Shown: piece after piece, positions 1 to 8,613 of the stretch
How the letters are laid out: each line of letters begins with the position of its first letter
Numbering within the stretch: the first letter of the stretch is position 1
Origin: Hylemonella gracilis ATCC 19624
GTDB taxonomy: Bacteria; Pseudomonadota; Gammaproteobacteria; Burkholderiales; Burkholderiaceae_C
DNA length: 64,000 nucleotides
Assembly: GCF_000211835.1 (NCBI RefSeq)
Contig: NZ_AEGR01000018.1
Location: 41,306 to 105,305, forward strand
Direction of reading: 5' to 3'
The notes under the pieces: model-generated
The model's input: the letters and a program-made list of their open reading frames with translations, nothing else
The model's database searches: none
Told to the model about the DNA's origin: nothing
Made by a program: the position numbers and the translations under genes

Positions 1-1
1 G

Positions 2-1015
2 TTGGCGGCGGTGCTGGCCTATGTGCTGGGGCCGGTGGTCGAGCGTCTCCATCGGGGCGCGCGCAAGCTGACGGGCCTGGACTTCCCGCGTTGGCTGCTG
101 GTGCTGCTGGTCGAATTGCTGGCCTTGCTGCTGGTGCTGGGGCTGTTGCTGCTGCTCGTGCCGGTGCTCGTGCGGGAATGGCCCTTGCTGCGCGAGCAGC
201 TGCCGGCGCTGCTGGACCGCCTCAATGTCGCGGTGCAACCCTGGCTCGGTCAACTCGGGGTGACGGTCTCCCTCGATCTGGCCGGGCTCAAATCCGTGCT
301 GATGAAGCATCTGGGCGGCAACCTCGAGGATTCGATGGCCTCGCTGATGCGATCCCTGCAGATCGGGGGCAGCCTTGCGCTGACCCTGCTGGGCCATCTG
401 GTGCTGATCCCGGTCGCCTTGTACTACCTGCTGCTGGATTGGCAGCGCCTGCTGCGCCTGATGCGCGAATGGGTGCCGCCGCGCCTGCACGCGGCGTGCG
501 ACAGCTTCGTGCACGAGGCGGACGAAGTGCTGGGCCATTACCTGCGTGGGCAGCTTTTGGTCATGATCGTGCTGGCCGTGTACTACAGCATCGGATTGTC
601 CTTGTTCGGTCTGGACCTGGCGCTGCCCATCGGCATCTTCACCGGCCTGGCGGTGTGCATACCCTATGTGGGCTTCGGCGTGGGCTTGTTGTTGGCGCTG
701 TTGGCGGGCCTGCTGGAGTTCGGTGGCATGGACGGCGGCTTGGGCCGGGTGACCTTGATGCTGACCGTGGTCTACGGCCTGGGGCAGTTGGTGGAGAGCT
801 TCTACCTCACACCGCGTCTGGTGGGCGAGCGCATCGGCTTGCATCCGCTGGCGGTGATCTTCGCCCTGTTGGCATTTGGTCAGCTGTTTGGGTTCGTGGG
901 CATCCTCGTGGCCTTGCCCGTCAGCGCCGTGCTGCTGGTGGCTGCGCGGCGCCTGCGGCGCAGTTACCACGGCAGCAGCCTGTACCGGGATGGGTCGGGC
1001 GCGGACAAGGCATGA
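2..1015 (+). CDS. AI-2E family transporter (PerM-like), 5' end cut by window
   Basis: Polytopic inner-membrane protein of the AI-2E exporter/PerM family; the transported substrate cannot be told from sequence. The visible 337 residues carry repeated hydrophobic spans, a soluble stretch around residues 65-115, and the family's glycine-rich C-terminal membrane block (about residues 205-315, with the LTPRLVGERIGLHPL stretch). The frame is open to the left edge, so the TTG at position 2 is probably not the start and the N-terminus lies outside. The stop overlaps the hda start (ATGA at 1012-1015), implying translational coupling. An AI-2E permease in front of hda is, from memory, a familiar beta-proteobacterial arrangement. 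Confidence 0.88.
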   Translation: MAAVLAYVLGPVVERLHRGARKLTGLDFPRWLLVLLVELLALLLVLGLLLLLVPVLVREWPLLREQLPALLDRLNVAVQPWLGQLGVTVSLDLAGLKSVLMKHLGGNLEDSMASLMRSLQIGGSLALTLLGHLVLIPVALYYLLLDWQRLLRLMREWVPPRLHAACDSFVHEADEVLGHYLRGQLLVMIVLAVYYSIGLSLFGLDLALPIGIFTGLAVCIPYVGFGVGLLLALLAGLLEFGGMDGGLGRVTLMLTVVYGLGQLVESFYLTPRLVGERIGLHPLAVIFALLAFGQLFGFVGILVALPVSAVLLVAARRLRRSYHGSSLYRDGSGADKA

Positions 1016-1707
1016 AGCAAATCGCGCTGGACATCCGGGTGGCCGACGGGCCGACCTTCGCCAATTTCCTGCCCGGCCCCAACGAGGTGGTTCTGAGCCA
1101 TCTGCGCGCGTGGGCCGAAAGCGCCGACGGCACGGAGGGGGCCCGCGCCGGCGCGCCCGTGCCCGACTACCTGTGGGGCCCAGCCGGCAGCGGCAAGACC
1201 CATTTGCTCAAGGCTGCTCGCGAGGCCCTGCAGGCTCGGGGTGCGGGCGTGGGCTGGCTGGACGCGGGCATGGAAGAGGCGCCGCCCTTTGACGAGGCGT
1301 GGTCGGCCGTGCTGATGGACGACGTGCACCTGTACACTGCGGGACTGCAGCATGTGGCCTTCAACTGGTTCGTGCATGCCCAGGCGTCCCGGATGGCGGT
1401 GCTGGCCGCGGGCGATGCGCCACCGGTCGGCCTGACGTTGCGCGAGGATTTGCGCACCCGCCTCGGATGGGGTCATGTGCACGGCTTGCAGCTGCTGGGC
1501 GAGGCCGAGTTGCGTGCCGTGCTGCGAGGGGCGGCGCAATGGCGCGGCTTGTCCCTGGGCGAGGAGGTCACCGATTTCATGCTGACGCGCTTTTCGCGCG
1601 ACTTGGGCAGCTTGATGGAGCTGCTGAATCAGCTGGACGGCTATGCCTTGCGCGCCCAGCGCCCCATCACGATTCCCCTGTTGAAGGCCATGCTGGAAGA
1701 AACCTGA
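1012..1707 (+). CDS. hda: DnaA regulatory inactivator Hda
   Basis: AAA+ protein of 231 residues, related to DnaA but without its DNA-binding domain IV. With the DNA-loaded beta clamp it stimulates hydrolysis of ATP bound to DnaA and so limits re-initiation of replication. Seen here: an N-terminal clamp-binding type motif (KQIALDIR, residues 2-9), Walker A GPAGSGKT (56-63) and a Walker B type LMDD (101-104). The length matches Hda (about 230) rather than DnaA (about 460). The ATG overlaps the upstream stop by 4 nt. A spacer of about 50 nt separates it from the HAD phosphatase gene, probably in one transcript. Confidence 0.92.
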   Translation: MKQIALDIRVADGPTFANFLPGPNEVVLSHLRAWAESADGTEGARAGAPVPDYLWGPAGSGKTHLLKAAREALQARGAGVGWLDAGMEEAPPFDEAWSAVLMDDVHLYTAGLQHVAFNWFVHAQASRMAVLAAGDAPPVGLTLREDLRTRLGWGHVHGLQLLGEAELRAVLRGAAQWRGLSLGEEVTDFMLTRFSRDLGSLMELLNQLDGYALRAQRPITIPLLKAMLEET

Positions 1708-1759
1708 TGGCTGCCCAAGCGGGCGGGCGCATGACCTTGGGCGCTGCCCGAAGAGAACC

Positions 1760-2449
1760 ATGACGATGAAAGACAAGAAACGACTGGCGGTGTTCGACCT
1801 CGACCACACGCTGCTGCCGCTGGACTCCGATTTTTCCTGGGGCCAGTTCACGACCCGCCTGGGCTGGACCGACCCGCACGAGTTCATCCGCCGCAATGAC
1901 GTCTTCTACGAGCAGTACAAGGCGGGCACGCTCAACATTCACGAGTACATCCGCTTCGCCACCGAGGCGGTCCGCCGGCAAGGACCCGCCCGCGCCTTGG
2001 CCGCGCGCGATCAGTACATGGAAGAAGTCATCGCCCCGGCCATCCTGCCGCAGGCCCTGGACTTGCTGCAGCGCCATCGGAGCGCCGGCGAGGAATTGCT
2101 GATCATCACCGCCACCAATGAGTTCGTGACCGCGCCCATCGCCGAGCGCCTGGGGGTTCAGCATTTGATCGCCGTGGGACTGGAACGCGACTCGCAGGGG
2201 CCAGAGGGCTGGATCACTGGCGAGATCCGAGGCGTGCCATCCTTCCGAGAAGGCAAGGTCACCCGCTTCAACGACTGGCTGACCGAGCGCGGTCTGGCCC
2301 GCGAGGCGGTGGAGGTGACCTTCTACTCCGACTCCATCAATGACCTGCCCCTGATGGACAATGCCGACCATCCGGTGGCGACCAATCCCGACGATCGGCT
2401 GCGCAATGTGGCGCGGACGCGGGGCTGGCCCATCCTTGAATTGTTCTGA
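1760..2449 (+). CDS. HAD-superfamily hydrolase, subfamily IB (SerB-like)
   Basis: Predicted phosphatase of 229 residues. HAD motifs are intact: DxDxT with D13 and D15, the motif II threonine region ITATN (116-120), a lysine near 166, and motif IV SDSINDLPLMD (190-200). The long insert after motif I is the C1 cap of the IB group that includes phosphoserine phosphatase. The substrate is unknown; serB itself usually differs in the cap, so I give no symbol. An AAGAGA Shine-Dalgarno lies at 1751-1756. The alternative ATG at 1766 would drop two residues. It sits in the hda-pcnB run and is probably cotranscribed. Confidence 0.85.
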   Translation: MTMKDKKRLAVFDLDHTLLPLDSDFSWGQFTTRLGWTDPHEFIRRNDVFYEQYKAGTLNIHEYIRFATEAVRRQGPARALAARDQYMEEVIAPAILPQALDLLQRHRSAGEELLIITATNEFVTAPIAERLGVQHLIAVGLERDSQGPEGWITGEIRGVPSFREGKVTRFNDWLTERGLAREAVEVTFYSDSINDLPLMDNADHPVATNPDDRLRNVARTRGWPILELF

Positions 2450-2453
2450 CCGC

Positions 2454-4169
2454 ATGATCAAAAAACTCATCGACAAGCTCCTGGGCCGTGGCGACGCCAA
2501 GTCCACGGTCCCCGCGGCTTCGAAAAAGGCGGCGGCCAAGGAGGCGCGTGGCGCCACGGGCGCGCCCAGGCCTGATTTCGGCAAGCGCCACGAGATTCCC
2601 TATGCCAAGCACGGCATCGACCCCGACCTCGTCGACAAGCGCGCCCTGGACGTCGTGCGCACCCTGCAGGACGCGGGCCACGAGGCCTACATCGTGGGCG
2701 GCGCGGTGCGCGACCTGCTGCTGGGCCTGCGCCCGAAGGATTTCGATGTGGCCACCGATGCCACGCCCGAGCAGGTGAAAGCCTTGTTCCGTCGCGCCTT
2801 CATCATCGGGCGGCGCTTTCGCATCGTGCACGTGGTCTATGGCCGTGGGCGCCAGGACAAGGGCCTGAGCGAGGTGATCGAGGTCTCGACCTTCCGCGCC
2901 TACCTCGACAATGCCGCCGCCGAGCAGGTCAAGGGCAATGAGCGCACCAGCAAGAGTGAGCTCGCCGGCATGAAGCACGCGGTGGATTCCTCCGGCCGCG
3001 TGCTGCGCGACAACGTGTGGGGTCCGCAGGACGAGGACGCCACGCGGCGCGACTTCACCATCAACGCCATGTACTACGACCCCGAGACGGAGATCGTGGT
3101 GGACTACCACGGCGGTTTCAAGGACGCCAAGAAGCGCGTGCTGCGCATGATTGGCGACCCGGCCGCGCGTTACCGCGAAGACCCGGTACGCATCATCCGG
3201 GCCGTGCGTTTCGCCGCCAAGCTTTCCGGGCTCGGCTTCAAGCTGGAGGCGGGCACCGGCCGGCCGCTGAAGGACATGCGCAGCCTGTTGGCCGACGTGC
3301 CGCAAAGCCGCCTCTTCGACGAGATGCTCAAGCTGCTGCAGACCGGCCATGCGCTGGCCACGGTGGCGCAACTGGAAAAGCTGGGCCTGGCGCGCGGCAT
3401 CTACCCCTTGCTGGACCTCGTCGTCGAGCGCGCGCAGCAGCCTTTCGTGCACGCTGCCCTGGAAGACACCGACCGCCGGGTGGGCGAGGGCAAACCGGTG
3501 GCGCCGAGCTTCCTACTGGCGAGCGTGCTCTGGGCCGACGTGCACGACGGCTGGTCCGCGCGTCTGAAGCGTCAAGCCCCGCAGGCCGCCTTGCAAGACG
3601 CGATCGACGAGGTGTTCGACGCGCGCATCGGCGACGTGTCGGGCCGTGGCAAGTTGGGCGCGGACATGCGCGAAATTTGGTTGATGCAGCCGCGCTTCGA
3701 CAAGCGCGTGGGCAGCAGTCCCTATGGACTGGTCGAGCAGCCGCGCTTTCGCGCCGGTTTCGATTTCATGCGCTTGCGCGCCGAAGTGGGCGAGGTGCCC
3801 GTCGAGTTGGCCGATTGGTGGGAAGCCTTCAGCACCGCCAGCGACGCCGAGCGCGACGACCTGATCGCGCAGGCCAGGTCGCAGCAGCAAAAGAACTCCC
3901 AGGGCCGCGCCAGCGCCAAGTCGGCTGAGCCGCGCGGCGGCATGCGCCGCGCACCGCCGCCCGAAGGGACCTCGATCCCCGCGCGTCGGCACCCTGACGA
4001 TGGGGACGACGACGAGGCGTCCGACGCAACGCCAGAAGGCGCTGCCTCCGACTTGGGGGATGCGGCCGACGCCACGGCTCCCGCGAAGAAGCGGCGCCGC
4101 CGCCGCAGGCGCCCCGCGGGTCGGCGCGAGGACGGCGGCCCTGATCCCGCCCCGGACGGCAGCGCGTGA
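2454..4169 (+). CDS. pcnB: Poly(A) polymerase I PcnB
   Basis: Class II nucleotidyltransferase that adds 3' poly(A) tails to RNA and so promotes its decay. The product has 571 residues. The catalytic head is clear: GGAVRD (82-87), DFDVAT with metal-binding D96 and D98, the RRFRIVHV strand (120-127) and the RRDFTINAM motif near 195. The N-terminal 45 residues are lysine/alanine rich. The C-terminal 60 residues end in a run of arginines and lysines, a feature also known in PcnB of other proteobacteria and taken to bind RNA. The ATG at 2454 lies 4 nt after the HAD stop. Its own stop overlaps the folK GTG. Confidence 0.94.
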   Translation: MIKKLIDKLLGRGDAKSTVPAASKKAAAKEARGATGAPRPDFGKRHEIPYAKHGIDPDLVDKRALDVVRTLQDAGHEAYIVGGAVRDLLLGLRPKDFDVATDATPEQVKALFRRAFIIGRRFRIVHVVYGRGRQDKGLSEVIEVSTFRAYLDNAAAEQVKGNERTSKSELAGMKHAVDSSGRVLRDNVWGPQDEDATRRDFTINAMYYDPETEIVVDYHGGFKDAKKRVLRMIGDPAARYREDPVRIIRAVRFAAKLSGLGFKLEAGTGRPLKDMRSLLADVPQSRLFDEMLKLLQTGHALATVAQLEKLGLARGIYPLLDLVVERAQQPFVHAALEDTDRRVGEGKPVAPSFLLASVLWADVHDGWSARLKRQAPQAALQDAIDEVFDARIGDVSGRGKLGADMREIWLMQPRFDKRVGSSPYGLVEQPRFRAGFDFMRLRAEVGEVPVELADWWEAFSTASDAERDDLIAQARSQQQKNSQGRASAKSAEPRGGMRRAPPPEGTSIPARRHPDDGDDDEASDATPEGAASDLGDAADATAPAKKRRRRRRRPAGRREDGGPDPAPDGSA

Positions 4170-4639
4170 ACGCTGGGCCGGCGCACACCGCCTACGTTGG
4201 CGTGGGCGCCAATCTGGGCGACGCCCGTCAGACAGTGCAAGAGGCCTTGGCCCAGCTGGATCAACTGCCCGCCACCCGCGTGGTGCGGGCTTCCTCCCTC
4301 TACCGCAGCGCTCCGGTCGACGCGCAGGGGCCGGATTTCTGGAACGCCGTGGCCCGGCTCGACACGGCCCTGGCGCCGCTAGAACTGCTGGCCGAGCTGC
4401 AGCGGCTGGAACAGGCCGCGGGCCGGCAGCGCCCCTACCGCAACGCACCGCGCACCTTGGACCTGGATCTGCTGATGTACGGCACGCTGCGGCAGGACGA
4501 TCCGGTGCTGACCTTGCCGCACCCGCGCATGCACGAACGCGCCTTTGTGCTGCTGCCCTTGGCCGAAATCGCGCCCGAGAGGGTCGATGCCGGTCAACTG
4601 GCCCGGGTCGCGGACCAGCGCATCGAGCGCTGGGCCTGA
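4166..4639 (+). CDS. folK: 2-amino-4-hydroxy-6-hydroxymethyldihydropteridine pyrophosphokinase FolK
   Basis: Transfers pyrophosphate from ATP to 6-hydroxymethyl-7,8-dihydropterin in folate synthesis. The 157-residue product is normal family length and carries the HPPK signature around [14 protein letters not shown] plus the N-terminal GVGANLGD strand. It starts with GTG in a GTGA overlap with the pcnB stop, so it should be translationally coupled. It is the last gene of the run: the next gene begins 168 nt later with its own Shine-Dalgarno. No clear Rho-independent terminator follows, only a CAGGCGCCTG palindrome without a T-run. Confidence 0.93.
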   Translation: MNAGPAHTAYVGVGANLGDARQTVQEALAQLDQLPATRVVRASSLYRSAPVDAQGPDFWNAVARLDTALAPLELLAELQRLEQAAGRQRPYRNAPRTLDLDLLMYGTLRQDDPVLTLPHPRMHERAFVLLPLAEIAPERVDAGQLARVADQRIERWA

Positions 4640-4807
4640 ACTTTCGCACACCGCAGGCGCCTGACACCCCGGTTTGTAACGGTTGCGATACACATGCGGT
4701 GCAAAATTGGGACCATGGGGGGCGCTCTCGGCGCGCACATCACTATTTAGGATTGCCCAAGCCAGCGTGGCCTCATCGGAGGTCACGTTTCACGCAGGAG
4801 CTGTTGG

Positions 4808-6469
4808 ATGAATTTCAAGAACATGCAGGTCGCCACCAAACTCTGGGTCAGCGTGGCGGTGACAATCGTGACCTTGTTGGCCCTCGTGTCCTTCGCGGCG
4901 GTGCGCTCGGCGCGCCTGCAGGCCGAGAGCGATGCCATGCAAAAAGCGCTGAACGAGCGCGGACGCGCCGCCAGTGCCTGGGCCGGCTTGACCGAAGCCA
5001 ATGCCGTGCGGACCGTGGCCATGATCCAGACCTTCGACCCCAGCGTGGAGGAGCGCCTCTCCAAGGAGATCAAGGCCACATCGGAGCGCATTTCCCAGAT
5101 CGAGAAGGTCATCGAAAGCGCTTCCCTCAGCACCGAGGAGAAGGCGCAGACTGACAGGATCATGGCCTTGCGCGCAGCCGTGCTGAAGGCACGCGAGGCC
5201 ACCTTCGCCGCCAAGACCGGCGGGGACAGCTACGGGGCGCAGACCCTGCTGGATCAGCAGTACGTGCCCGCCGTCCAGAGCTACGTGGCGGCCTTGCGGG
5301 AGATGGTTGACGTCGAGCAACGGGCCGAACTCGCTTATGCCGAGGAAGTGAGCGCGTCGCGCGCCCTGACCCTCAAGATCGCGGGCGGGTTCATCGTGCT
5401 CTTCATCGTGCTCGTGCTGGTCGGCGCGGCCTGGCTGATCCGCTCCATCCGCCAGCCGCTTGAGGAAGCCAATGCCTTGGCCGCGCGCATCGCCGAGGGC
5501 GACCTCAGCACGCACATCAACGTGACGCGGGGCGACGAGTTTGGCAAGCTGATGCGCTCGCTGGCGCGCATGAACGAATCGCTGGCCAACATGGTCAGGC
5601 AGGTGCGCCAGAGCAGCGAGAGCATCAGCAGCGCCAGCGCCGAGATCGCCAACGGCAACAACGACCTGTCCATGCGGACCGAGCAGACCTCGACCGATTT
5701 GCAATCCACGGCCTCGGCCATGGCCCAGCTCACCAGCAATGTCCAGCACAGCGCGGACAACGCGCGCCAGGCGTCCTCGCTGGCCGCGCGGGCCTCCACC
5801 GTCGCCGAAAAGGGCGGCGCCGTGGTGCATGAGGTGGTCAGCACCATGGACGAGATCAACGCCAGCAGCCGGCGCATCAACGACATCATTGGCGTCATTG
5901 ACGGCATCGCCTTCCAGACCAACATCCTCGCGCTGAATGCCGCGGTGGAAGCCGCGCGGGCGGGCGAGCAGGGCCGGGGCTTCGCGGTGGTGGCCGGCGA
6001 AGTCCGCAGCCTGGCCGGGCGCAGCGCGGAAGCCGCCAAGGAGATCAAGGCGCTGATTGGTGCTTCCGTGGAGCGCGTCGACGCCGGCGCGCGCCTGGTG
6101 GCTCAGGCGGGCGACACCATGAACGAAATCGTGCAGTCGGTGCGCAGCGTGACGGACGTGATCGGCGAGATCACCGCGGCGGCCAACGACCAGAGCGCGG
6201 GCATCGCCCAGGTGAATTCGGCCATCACCAACCTCGACCAGATGACGCAGCAGAACGCCGCGCTGGTCGAGGAAAGCGCCGCCGCCGCCCACAGCATGCA
6301 CGAGCAAGCAGGGCAACTGGCCCGCGCGGTGGCGGTGTTCAAGTTGACGGGGGCGGGGTCAACCCAGGCCGCCCTGCCGGCGGTTGATCGCTCCGGCGGC
6401 CACCCAGGGGCGTTGCCTCCCGCGGCCAGACTGCCGGTGCTGCAAGCGCGCGTCGGGTCGTCTGTCTGA
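4808..6469 (+). CDS. Methyl-accepting chemotaxis protein
   Basis: Inner-membrane chemoreceptor of 553 residues. TM1 is at about 12-32, followed by a helical periplasmic domain of the four-helix-bundle type (about 35-185), TM2 (188-210), HAMP (about 212-265) and a cytoplasmic signalling hairpin. The near-invariant CheA/CheW-binding tip [31 protein letters not shown] is present around residues 370-400. A Shine-Dalgarno AGGAG lies about 8 nt before the ATG. The ligand is unknown. No che genes are in the window, so it is an orphan receptor that must work with an array encoded elsewhere. Two other receptors lie at 34.1 and 63.3 kb. Confidence 0.93.
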   Translation: MNFKNMQVATKLWVSVAVTIVTLLALVSFAAVRSARLQAESDAMQKALNERGRAASAWAGLTEANAVRTVAMIQTFDPSVEERLSKEIKATSERISQIEKVIESASLSTEEKAQTDRIMALRAAVLKAREATFAAKTGGDSYGAQTLLDQQYVPAVQSYVAALREMVDVEQRAELAYAEEVSASRALTLKIAGGFIVLFIVLVLVGAAWLIRSIRQPLEEANALAARIAEGDLSTHINVTRGDEFGKLMRSLARMNESLANMVRQVRQSSESISSASAEIANGNNDLSMRTEQTSTDLQSTASAMAQLTSNVQHSADNARQASSLAARASTVAEKGGAVVHEVVSTMDEINASSRRINDIIGVIDGIAFQTNILALNAAVEAARAGEQGRGFAVVAGEVRSLAGRSAEAAKEIKALIGASVERVDAGARLVAQAGDTMNEIVQSVRSVTDVIGEITAAANDQSAGIAQVNSAITNLDQMTQQNAALVEESAAAAHSMHEQAGQLARAVAVFKLTGAGSTQAALPAVDRSGGHPGALPPAARLPVLQARVGSSV

Positions 6470-6470
6470 G

Positions 6471-6487
6471 GGGCGGCTGAGCCGCCC
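6471..6487. terminator. Hairpin between convergent chemoreceptor and ridA-like genes
   Basis: GGGCGGC-TGA-GCCGCCC is a perfect 7-bp stem directly after the chemoreceptor stop. It has no T-run on either strand, so it would be at most a weak or Rho-assisted terminator. Confidence 0.35.
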
Positions 6488-6507
6488 GGGGGCTCAGGCC
6501 TCAGGCC

Positions 6508-6975
6508 TCAGGCCAGCTCGGCGATCAGCTCGATCTCCACGCAGGCGCCCAGCGGAATCTGCGCCACGCCGAAGGCGCTGCGTGCGTGCGCGCCCTGGCT
6601 GCCAAAAATCTCCACGAACAGCTCGCTCGCGCCGTTGGTCACCAGGTGCTGCTCGGTGAAGTCTGGCGTGGAGTTGACCAGGGACATCACCTTGACGATG
6701 CGCGCGACGCGGCTCAGGTCGCCGCCGTTGGCCTGGCAGGCGGCCTGCAAGGTGCCCAGCAGGTCGATGGCGATGGCGCGCGCGGCGGCCTTGCCTTCCT
6801 CGGTGCCCATGGTCTTGCCCAGTTGCCCGACCCAGGGTTTGCCATCTTTCTTGGCGATGTGGCCGCTCAGGAAGACCAGCTTGCCGGTTTGCACATACGG
6901 CAGGTAGGCGGCGGCGGGAATTGCCAGGGGAGGGAGGGTGATGCCGAGTTGCTGCAGTTTGGCGGTGATGCTCAT
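6508..6975 (-). CDS. RidA/YjgF family protein
   Basis: Small trimeric Rid-fold protein of 155 residues. RidA itself hydrolyses reactive enamine/imine intermediates from PLP enzymes. This one is longer than E. coli RidA (about 128) and has the variant layout of the YjgF-like subgroup, with an N-terminal MSITAKLQQLGI helix and a C-terminal ARSAFGVAQIPLGACVEIE block. The arginine and the VE(I)E end are kept, so deaminase activity is plausible but unproven for this subgroup. It converges with the chemoreceptor and is divergent from the transglycosylase gene. A CCTCAGG direct repeat runs through its stop codon region (about 6494-6514). Confidence 0.85.
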   Translation of the reverse strand: MSITAKLQQLGITLPPLAIPAAAYLPYVQTGKLVFLSGHIAKKDGKPWVGQLGKTMGTEEGKAAARAIAIDLLGTLQAACQANGGDLSRVARIVKVMSLVNSTPDFTEQHLVTNGASELFVEIFGSQGAHARSAFGVAQIPLGACVEIELIAELA

Positions 6976-7225
6976 GGGACAAATCCGTGGGTGAGAAAAG
7001 ACGGCTTGGAAAGACGTCCGGGATGCGAGGCTGGATTGTGCAAGATGCCTGCGCGGTCCAGCGCCGCGCTGCTAAATTTGCCCTGGAGACTGGCGGTGCG
7101 GCCGATTCCCGTCGACAATCGGGGGCCGCCCGTTCGCAGTGTTTCTTTGCCCGCTTTCCCCGTTTTTCTCGTTGTCCGTGCCGCTGTTGTCGTTCCTGTC
7201 GTACTCCAGTTTGCCCCCCCGGCCT

Positions 7226-8518
7226 GTGACGCCGCCGTGGCGGCTGGCCATCGCTGCTTGCCTCTGCGCCGCTGGGACACTCCAGGCGCAGGGCGTGGCT
7301 GGGGGAACACAGAAGCAGACAACCTCCACCCCCACCCCTATCCCCACCTCGATTCCTAGCCCCCACACGGCCTCCGCCTCGGTCGCGGGCACGGTCAGTG
7401 CGCCGCGCATCGCGCCGACCGTGCCGCTGCGGCGTTTGCCCTCCTGGGTGGATGGCAGTGGTCCCAGTTACGCCAAGCGCGCGGACGCGATGAAGCTGGC
7501 CGATGAGATCGCCGCCCAACATGGCTTGGACAAGACCTGGGTGCGCCGCCAGATCGCCCGGGTGCGCCAAGTGCCGCAGGCCATGGAGCGGGTGCTGCCG
7601 CCTTCTCCCGGCAGTCGGGCGCGCGACTGGCAGCAGTACCGCGGCAACTACCTGCAGGCCGACCGCATTGGTGCCGGGGTGGAGTTCTGGCGCAAGCACG
7701 AAGCCTTGCTCGCGCGCGCGCAGGCCCAGTACGGAGTGCCGGCAGAAATCATCGTCGGCATCCTCGGCGTCGAGACCTTTTACGGGCGCAACACGGGCAA
7801 CTACCGCGTCATCGAGGCGCTGACCACCTTGTCGCTGGACTTCCCCGCGGCGCACCCCCGCGCCGCCGCCCGAACGGCCTTCTTCCGCGACGAGCTGGCG
7901 GCGTTTCTCAAGAAGTGCCATGCCGCCAAGCTGGACCCTTTCCAACTGCGCGGCAGCTTCGCGGGCGCTTTGGGCATTCCCCAGTTCATGCCTTCCAACT
8001 GGGCGCGCTACGGCGTTGATTTCGATGGGGACGGTCGGGTGGACCTGAGTGGCAGCGTGGCCGACGCGATTGGTTCGGTGGCCAACTACTTCAAGTCCTT
8101 CAACTGGAAACCCGGCATGCCCACGCATTACGCCGTCAGTTTCGACTACGCCTTGCTGGACCTTCCGCTCTTGCTGGCGCCGGACATCAAGCCCACCTTT
8201 GCCGTCGAGCAGTTCACCGCCATGGGGGTCTTGCTGGGGCACGACGCACGCCAGCACGAGGGGCCTTTGGCCTTGGTCGAACTGCAGAACGGCGACTACT
8301 CGCCCAGCTATGTGGCGGGCACCGAGAATTTCTACGCCGTGACCCGCTACAACTGGAGCAGCTACTACGCGCTGGCTGTGATCGAGCTGGGCGAGGCCGT
8401 CGGCCAGGCCATGGCGTCGAACCGTGTGCGGGGCCGGGAAAGTCCGGCCAGGGAAAGTCCGCTGAGGGAAAACGCGGCCCGCGAAGCCGCCAGCGAGGAC
8501 AAATCCACCCGAATGTAG
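7226..8518 (+). CDS. mltB: Lytic murein transglycosylase B family (MltB/SLT_2)
   Basis: Exported peptidoglycan lytic transglycosylase that cleaves the MurNAc-GlcNAc bond to form 1,6-anhydroMurNAc. The SLT_2 fold is clear: the catalytic glutamate is in GVETFYG (E183 from this start) and the substrate-site block FAGALGIPQFMPSNW follows. I chose the GTG at 7226 because it gives a clean signal peptide (TPPWRLAIAACLCAAGTLQAQ) with an AxA-like cleavage site. The frame is open to a GTG at 7139, which would add 29 hydrophobic residues without a good ribosome site. No lipobox cysteine is visible, so it is probably periplasmic rather than a lipoprotein. The C-terminal tail is arginine/glutamate-rich and low complexity. 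Confidence 0.85.
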   Translation: MTPPWRLAIAACLCAAGTLQAQGVAGGTQKQTTSTPTPIPTSIPSPHTASASVAGTVSAPRIAPTVPLRRLPSWVDGSGPSYAKRADAMKLADEIAAQHGLDKTWVRRQIARVRQVPQAMERVLPPSPGSRARDWQQYRGNYLQADRIGAGVEFWRKHEALLARAQAQYGVPAEIIVGILGVETFYGRNTGNYRVIEALTTLSLDFPAAHPRAAARTAFFRDELAAFLKKCHAAKLDPFQLRGSFAGALGIPQFMPSNWARYGVDFDGDGRVDLSGSVADAIGSVANYFKSFNWKPGMPTHYAVSFDYALLDLPLLLAPDIKPTFAVEQFTAMGVLLGHDARQHEGPLALVELQNGDYSPSYVAGTENFYAVTRYNWSSYYALAVIELGEAVGQAMASNRVRGRESPARESPLRENAAREAASEDKSTRM

Positions 8519-8563
8519 ACGCAAGCGGGGCATACGAATCCCGCCAGGGCTTGCCATGAAGAT

Positions 8564-8577
8564 TTGATTTGCATCAA
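8564..8577. promoter_or_regulatory. FNR box upstream of ccoI
   Basis: TTGAT-TTGC-ATCAA is a perfect match to the FNR/ANR consensus TTGAT-N4-ATCAA. A class II position (centre at -41.5) puts transcription start near 8612, with a TACGCT -10-like hexamer at 8600-8605. That start falls after the first ATG (8587) and just before the next in-frame ATG (8614). Confidence 0.85.
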
Positions 8578-8613
8578 ATCACTTTCATGCCGCGCCCCTT
8601 ACGCTTGCCGTCC